NCBI RefSeq assembly: GCF_020511155.1
Contig: NZ_CP041216.1
Coordinates: 2,418,001 to 2,482,000 of the forward strand
DNA length: 64,000 nucleotides
Direction: 5' to 3'
Origin: Shewanella glacialimarina
GTDB taxonomy: Bacteria > Pseudomonadota > Gammaproteobacteria > Enterobacterales > Shewanellaceae
Positions 59,264-64,000 of the stretch are shown here, in pieces. The stretch's first letter is position 1; every line of letters begins with the position of its first letter. A program made the translations under genes and the position numbers. The notes under the pieces were generated by a model, which worked only from the letters and a program-made list of their open reading frames with translations, had not been told where the DNA came from and did not search any database.

Positions 59264-60532
59264 TTACATTTTTGAGCCTTTGGCCCCGTAAAACAAAATA
59301 AAGCCGTAACAAATTACCGGTAAGATAAACGCCGGTTGTAAGCCCATGCTGTCAGCCATCACACCTTGTAATAAAGGAATAATTGCGCCGCCAACAATAG
59401 CCAAACATAAAATGCCTGAGCCCTGTGAAGTATGTGGGCCTAAATCACGTAGCGCTAAACTGAAAATAGTAGGAAACATAATAGAGTTAAATAAGCCAAC
59501 CGCTAGAATGGCCCACATGGCAATCATGCCATTAGTATTCATAGCCACTAACACTAAAGCGGCTGCCATTAATGAATTAAATGCTAGCACGGTTCCTGCT
59601 GGAATTTTTTGCATAACAGCAGAGCCAATAAAGCGCCCAACCATTGCTCCGCCCCAGTAATAAGCAATATAGTTAGCCGCATCCGCTTCTTTCAATCCTG
59701 CAATGTTTTCTTCGCCCAAGAAGCTGACTAAAAAGCTGCCGATTGACACTTCAGCACCCACATAAACAAAAATACCCACTGCACCTAAGACAAGGTGCAA
59801 CGACTGAACTGCACTGGTTTTGCCATTATGACTAATATTACCAGCGGCATCAGCAGGTTCATTGTGTTCAACAATTTTAGGTAAGGTCACTTTGGCAAAA
59901 ATAGCCGCAAGTAACGCCAACATACCGGCTAAAATCAGATAAGGTAATTTCACCACTTCCGCTTCGGCCTGAGCATGGCTTAAGTCACCGGTTGCACCTG
60001 AAGCAACAGATAAAATTAATACCGCACCAAAAAATGGCGCTACAGTTGTACCGAGTGCATTGAATGCTTGGGTGAGATTTAATCGGCTTGATGCAGTTTC
60101 AGCGCTGCCGAGTGCATTGACATATGGGTTGGCGGCAACTTGTAAAATGGTAATACCGGAAGCAAGTACAAATAAAGCCCCTAAAAATAGACCATAAACG
60201 GCTAAGGCAGCAGCCGGATAAAACAATAAACAGCCAACACTGGCAATGACTAATCCCGTCACAATACCTTTTTGATAACCCAGTTTCTTAACCAACATAC
60301 CAGCAGGCAGTGATACTAGAAAATAGGCACCAAAGAAGCAAAATTGAATTAACATCGCTTCGGCATAGCTCAGTGAAAATACCGATTTAAGGTGCGGAAT
60401 AAGAATATCGTTCAAACAAGTGATAAAACCCCACATAAAAAACAATGAAGTTAATGAAACAAGTGCAAAACGGTAGTTACCCTCACCACCCGATGCAGAA
60501 GTATTCGTCGCAGCTGATATTGTTGAAGCCAT
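59264..60532 (-). CDS. FHS-family sugar:H+ symporter (GluP/FucP-like)
   Basis: A 422-residue MFS transporter with 12 predicted helices. The FHS signatures [19 protein letters not shown] and [16 protein letters not shown] are present, along with [12 protein letters not shown]. Relatives import glucose/galactose, fucose or GlcNAc. It follows the GH13 glucosidase gene by 107 bases, so glucose or an alpha-glucoside is the likely cargo. Confidence 0.9.
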   Translation of the reverse strand: MASTISAATNTSASGGEGNYRFALVSLTSLFFMWGFITCLNDILIPHLKSVFSLSYAEAMLIQFCFFGAYFLVSLPAGMLVKKLGYQKGIVTGLVIASVGCLLFYPAAALAVYGLFLGALFVLASGITILQVAANPYVNALGSAETASSRLNLTQAFNALGTTVAPFFGAVLILSVASGATGDLSHAQAEAEVVKLPYLILAGMLALLAAIFAKVTLPKIVEHNEPADAAGNISHNGKTSAVQSLHLVLGAVGIFVYVGAEVSIGSFLVSFLGEENIAGLKEADAANYIAYYWGGAMVGRFIGSAVMQKIPAGTVLAFNSLMAAALVLVAMNTNGMIAMWAILAVGLFNSIMFPTIFSLALRDLGPHTSQGSGILCLAIVGGAIIPLLQGVMADSMGLQPAFILPVICYGFILFYGAKGSKM

Positions 60533-60639
60533 AATTAAGATCTCTTATCTATTGTTGTTATTGTGGCACTTAAAGCCTTTTAAGTGCTGTTAAAAACTAA
60601 AATGCCACTAATCAAGAGGTTGGCGGCGTGGTGTTGTCT

Positions 60640-62265
60640 TTACGATAAATCAGCAAAGAAGCTGGCAAACGGTGGCAGGTTAACTTGCTTAGCTTCATCT
60701 ACCACTCCAGACAATAAGCCATGTCCAAGGTGGACATAGCTTAAAGCCAATTCACCTAAGTCGAAATGAGCTGCTTCAGCGGTTAAATTAAATAACACCA
60801 GCATTGTTTTATCATCAATTTGTCGTTTAAAACCTAAGACTGCCGGCAATGTATCAATAAACTCAATATCCCCTTCTATTAATACAGTTTGCTTTTTTCG
60901 CCACGCTAAAAAATGACGGTAACTGTTCAATACTGAATATGGATCCATTTCCTGCACATCAACAGCTTGGTTGGCATGCTCCGCAGGAATAGGTAACCAA
61001 GGTTGCCCTTGAGAAAATCCAGCCTGAATTGCAGTTTTACTCCAAGGCATCGGCGTTCTGCAACCATCGCGGCCTTTAAACATCGGCCAAAATGCAATGC
61101 CAAATGGGTCTTGAAGCTGTTCAAACTCAATTGGCGCTTCGGTTAAACCTAATTCTTCACCTTGATAACTGCAAATACTGCCGCGCAGGGAAAACAGCAT
61201 ACCATTGAGCATTTTAACTAAATCAGTATTGCTCTCGCCTTTACCCCAGCGAGACGCCACACGCTGAACATCATGATTACCTATGGCCCAACACGGCCAT
61301 CCATCACCAATGCTGGCTTCTAACTCTTCAACAGTTTGACGAATGTAGGCTGCACTAAAATCATCGGTTAACAGTTCAAAGCTATAAGCCATATGCAAAC
61401 GATCATCACCCTGGGTGTATTCAGCCATAGTCACTAATGAATCTTCAGAAGATACCTCCCCTAAAGTCACCGCACCTGGGTAGCGATTAATTAATCCCCG
61501 TAACTCTTCGATAAAGCCAACGGTTTGCGGGCGAGTATTATTATAGTAGTGATATTGATAAGCGTATGGATTGTCTTCACTAAAACCACGCCCCTGGCGC
61601 TGATCTTTTGGTTTAGCTGGGTTGTCTCGCAACTGTTCATCGTGATAACAAAAGGTAATCGCATCTAAGCGAAAACCATCAACTCCTTTTTTAAGCCAAA
61701 ACTCAACATTGTCTAACACAGCTTGACGTAAGTCGTCACAATGAAAGTTCAAGTCAGGCTGACTTTTTAAGAAGTTATGTAAATAATATTGCTGACGACG
61801 GGGCTCCCATTCCCAAGCACAACCACCAAAAATAGCTAACCAGTTATTCGGTGCGCTGCCGTCATCTTTAGGATCGGACCAGGCATACCAGTCTGCTTTG
61901 GGGTTAGTTCTGCTTTGGCGACTTTCCTCAAACCATGCATGTTGATCAGAAGTATGGCTGAGTACCTGATCAATAATAATCTTGATGTTTAACCTATGGG
62001 CTTTATTAATCAATTCGTCAAAGTCGGCCATAGTGCCAAACATGGGGTCGATATCGCGATAGTCACTAATATCATAACCAAAGTCTTTCATCGGTGATTT
62101 AAAAAACGGTGAAATCCAAATTGCATCGACATTTAGACTAGCAATGTAGTCAAGTTTAGCAATGATACCCTGTAAATCACCCACGCCGTCATCGTTTGAA
62201 TCCATCAAACTCCGTGGATAAACTTGGTAAATTACTCCGCCGCGCCACCAGGTTACTTGACCCAT
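60640..62265 (-). CDS. GH13 alpha-glucosidase (GH13_23-like)
   Basis: A 541-residue cytosolic glycoside hydrolase without signal peptide. The catalytic residues fit GH13: nucleophile D201 (GVDGFRLDAITF), acid/base E270 (TLGEVSSED) and D332 (AIGNHDVQR). These positions are one less than those I recall for the Halomonas GH13 subfamily 23 alpha-glucosidase, so maltose or other short alpha-glucosides are likely substrates. Oligo-1,6-glucosidase is an alternative. It is the first gene of the operon with the FHS transporter and is divergent from the TonB receptor. Confidence 0.92.
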   Translation of the reverse strand: MGQVTWWRGGVIYQVYPRSLMDSNDDGVGDLQGIIAKLDYIASLNVDAIWISPFFKSPMKDFGYDISDYRDIDPMFGTMADFDELINKAHRLNIKIIIDQVLSHTSDQHAWFEESRQSRTNPKADWYAWSDPKDDGSAPNNWLAIFGGCAWEWEPRRQQYYLHNFLKSQPDLNFHCDDLRQAVLDNVEFWLKKGVDGFRLDAITFCYHDEQLRDNPAKPKDQRQGRGFSEDNPYAYQYHYYNNTRPQTVGFIEELRGLINRYPGAVTLGEVSSEDSLVTMAEYTQGDDRLHMAYSFELLTDDFSAAYIRQTVEELEASIGDGWPCWAIGNHDVQRVASRWGKGESNTDLVKMLNGMLFSLRGSICSYQGEELGLTEAPIEFEQLQDPFGIAFWPMFKGRDGCRTPMPWSKTAIQAGFSQGQPWLPIPAEHANQAVDVQEMDPYSVLNSYRHFLAWRKKQTVLIEGDIEFIDTLPAVLGFKRQIDDKTMLVLFNLTAEAAHFDLGELALSYVHLGHGLLSGVVDEAKQVNLPPFASFFADLS

Positions 62266-62404
62266 AACATTCCCTCTAAATGATGTTTAACACCGACCCA
62301 CTATTCCAATAGTGTTAAACACATGTTGCGACGTTATAACACGTCATCATTATATTGTTGTTGCCTTGAGGATACGTGAATAGGGAAATGAGGTTCAATA
62401 GACC

Positions 62405-62418
62405 TGCATACGTATGCA
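62405..62418. promoter_or_regulatory. LacI-type operator candidate A
   Basis: A perfect 14-bp palindrome, TGCATACGTATGCA, 140 bases upstream of the glucosidase start. The CG centre and length fit LacI-family operators. The regulator gene is not in the window. Confidence 0.65.
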
Positions 62419-62553
62419 TAAAAATACTTTGAAAACAATCTGTTCGATAATTGAATTATCCATAATATATACATAGACTTAAGCAACACAAACAACATCG
62501 AAACCAGGTTAATTAAATGTAAATAGACCACAAGTTTCTCACTGCAAAGCTTT

Positions 62554-62567
62554 TGAATACGTATGCA
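62554..62567. promoter_or_regulatory. LacI-type operator candidate B
   Basis: TGAATACGTATGCA, one mismatch from site A, about 200 bases upstream of the TonB receptor start. The two sites share one divergent region of about 500 bases, which holds no other gene. Confidence 0.62.
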
Positions 62568-62765
62568 TAATATTGTCGGCCAAACAATCCTAGGAGTAGT
62601 ATCGTCACTATTGTGCAACAACTTGGTCATAACTTCAGCACTTACAGCAGTCAATTAAGTATGCTGATACAAAAACACAATAAAGACTGTAACCAAAATC
62701 AAAAAGATTGCTAATACTTGAACTCGATATATCAAGGTTAAGCCGTCGCAAAAGGGGAACGATGA

Positions 62766-64000
62766 ATGTTGCTATTTAAACCAAGCCTACTCACATTAGC
62801 GTTAGTTGCTGCAGGAGCAAGCATCAGTGCTTATGCTGCTGACGATGTGAATGCCGCAGCTACTGCAGATGAAAATATCGAAGTGGTTAAAGTCACTGGT
62901 ATTCGCCGCAGTTTACAAGAATCACAATCACTAAAAATGTCATCTTCTTCTATCGTAGAAGCTATTTCTGCTGAAGACATTGGTAAATTACCAGATGTTT
63001 CAATCGCTGAGTCACTAGCGCGTTTACCTGGTGTATCTGCACAGCGTCTTGATGGTCGTGCTAACGTTATCTCTATTCGGGGCATGGGCCCAGATTTCAC
63101 CACGGCAACCTTAAACGGACGCGAACAAGCCTCTGTGAATGACAACCGTGGTGTTGAATTTGACCAATACCCATCAGAACTATTAAACCGAGTTGTTGTT
63201 TATAAAACACCTGATGCATCTGTTATGGCACAAGCCATCGGCGGCACTGTGGATATGCAAACAATTAGTCCACTAGCACACGGTGAGCAAACATTTGCTA
63301 TCGGTATGCGCGGCGAAATGAATGACCTTGGCGCGCTTAATAGTGGCTCAGAAGACAAAGGTTACCGCGGCAGTATCTCTTATATCGACCAATTTGCTGA
63401 TGATACTATCGGTATTGCTTTAGGCTATGCGCGTATGCAATCGCCTAACCAGGAAGAGCGCTGGCAAGCATGGGGTTACCCAGAAAATGCCGCTGGTGAT
63501 AGCGTATTAGGCGGTGCTAAGCCATTCGTACGTTCAAGTGAACTTGAACGTGATGGTGTGCTAGCCGTTTTTGAATATGCACCAAATGACTTTTTTCATT
63601 CTGTTGTAGATGTTTACTACTCTAAATTTACCGATGACCAACGTTTACGCGGTATTGAAATCCCTGCAGCTTGGGGCGCTAACGGCGGTGTTGAAGCCAC
63701 TAAAACAGAAGACGGTTTAGTCACTGAAGGCGTTATTCGTGGCGCTGAAGTGGTAGTACGTAACGATGTAAACAAGCGTGATGCTGAATCATTGTCAATT
63801 GGCTGGAATAACAAATTCCAAGTTAATAACAATTGGTCTGTTGAAGCTGACATTGGTTTGTCTAAAGCTGACCGTACCGACATTGGTATGGAAAGTTACA
63901 GTGGTACAGGCCGTGGCACTGGCGTTGGCGCAGTAGACGACTTAGGTTTTGTGAACAATGGCAATGGCGGTTATGAATTTAACCACAGCCTAAATTATGC
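62766..64000 (+). CDS. TonB-dependent receptor, probably for alpha-glucosides (partial)
   Basis: The first 411 codons of an outer-membrane receptor cut by the right edge. It has a signal peptide (MLLFKPSLLTLALVAAGASI, cleaved near SAYAA), a TonB-box-like IEVVKVTG, and a plug domain (IVEAISAEDIGKLPDVSIAE, then SIRGMGPDFTT and YKTPDASVMAQAIGGTVD). This is the Caulobacter-type family used for sugars and polymers. GGGGAA precedes the start. The ATG four bases earlier opens only a five-codon frame ending at 62779. The gene is divergent from the glucosidase and shares operators with it. Confidence 0.9.
   Translation, partial: MLLFKPSLLTLALVAAGASISAYAADDVNAAATADENIEVVKVTGIRRSLQESQSLKMSSSSIVEAISAEDIGKLPDVSIAESLARLPGVSAQRLDGRANVISIRGMGPDFTTATLNGREQASVNDNRGVEFDQYPSELLNRVVVYKTPDASVMAQAIGGTVDMQTISPLAHGEQTFAIGMRGEMNDLGALNSGSEDKGYRGSISYIDQFADDTIGIALGYARMQSPNQEERWQAWGYPENAAGDSVLGGAKPFVRSSELERDGVLAVFEYAPNDFFHSVVDVYYSKFTDDQRLRGIEIPAAWGANGGVEATKTEDGLVTEGVIRGAEVVVRNDVNKRDAESLSIGWNNKFQVNNNWSVEADIGLSKADRTDIGMESYSGTGRGTGVGAVDDLGFVNNGNGGYEFNHSLNY

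Noticed and set aside
62334..62654. 106-codon minus-strand frame in the glucosidase/receptor divergent region
   Set aside because: It covers both operator candidates, has no ribosome site and no protein-like composition. It is better explained as chance.
63617..63883. Minus-strand frame within the TonB receptor
   Set aside because: It is antisense to an open, well-matched receptor frame.

Overview
The window reads as a chromosomal segment of a low-GC marine gammaproteobacterium, most likely a Shewanella or close Alteromonadales relative. This is inferred from gene content and conserved synteny (dapA-bamC/gcvR-bcp, zapC beside pyrD, msrC-proQ-prc beside the LetAB genes, lrp-ftsK-lolA-rarA-crcB-serS), not from a database search. 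I found no rRNA, tRNA, CRISPR array, prophage or intact insertion sequence. Most of the window is ordinary core genome with a few accessory metabolic blocks.

Layout. (1) 1-6.2 kb: start of an RND adaptor gene, dapA-bamC divergent from gcvR and bcp, then a CPA1-type antiporter with a nucleotide-binding domain and a long charged tail. (2) 6.7-16.5 kb: carbon block. A GntR regulator and the 2-methylcitrate cycle genes prpB, prpC, acnD, prpF run leftward. The lldEFG lactate-oxidation genes run rightward from the same control region, which carries several GTCGAC-cored palindromes. Every junction between prpB and prpF holds a hairpin, two of them terminator-like. (3) 16.5-22.4 kb: a LysR gene broken by one extra base in a homopolymer, a Cache-type chemoreceptor, a short-chain dehydrogenase, zapC and pyrD. 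(4) 22.5-34.4 kb: the giant NAD-glutamate dehydrogenase, then a four-gene envelope cluster (DUF1302, DUF1329, YCF48-like, MMPL/RND) that looks like an uncharacterised hydrophobic-substrate or lipid transport system. (5) 34.7-46.8 kb: DUF2835, pepN, prc, proQ, msrC, SOS-controlled yebG, LetA encoded as two overlapping genes with a seven-MCE LetB, carbonic anhydrase, and a probable unannotated 43-residue membrane protein. (6) 46.9-55.3 kb: serS, crcB, rarA, lolA, ftsK, lrp and divergent ald. (7) 55.5-64 kb: a GAF-GGDEF-EAL protein with a degenerate GGDEF site, an RsmB-family methyltransferase, and an alpha-glucoside block (FHS sugar transporter, GH13 alpha-glucosidase, divergent TonB-dependent receptor cut by the window end). 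The intergenic region of that block holds two ATACGTAT-cored operators.

How the genes work together. The prp genes convert propionyl-CoA-derived 2-methylcitrate to pyruvate and succinate, while lldEFG feeds lactate into the same pyruvate pool, so shared GntR control would make sense. The alpha-glucoside block gives a complete route: receptor (outer membrane), permease (inner membrane), glucosidase. The strongest candidates for new biology are the DUF1302/DUF1329/YCF48/MMPL cluster, the 43-residue protein with its own terminator, and the hairpin at each prp junction.
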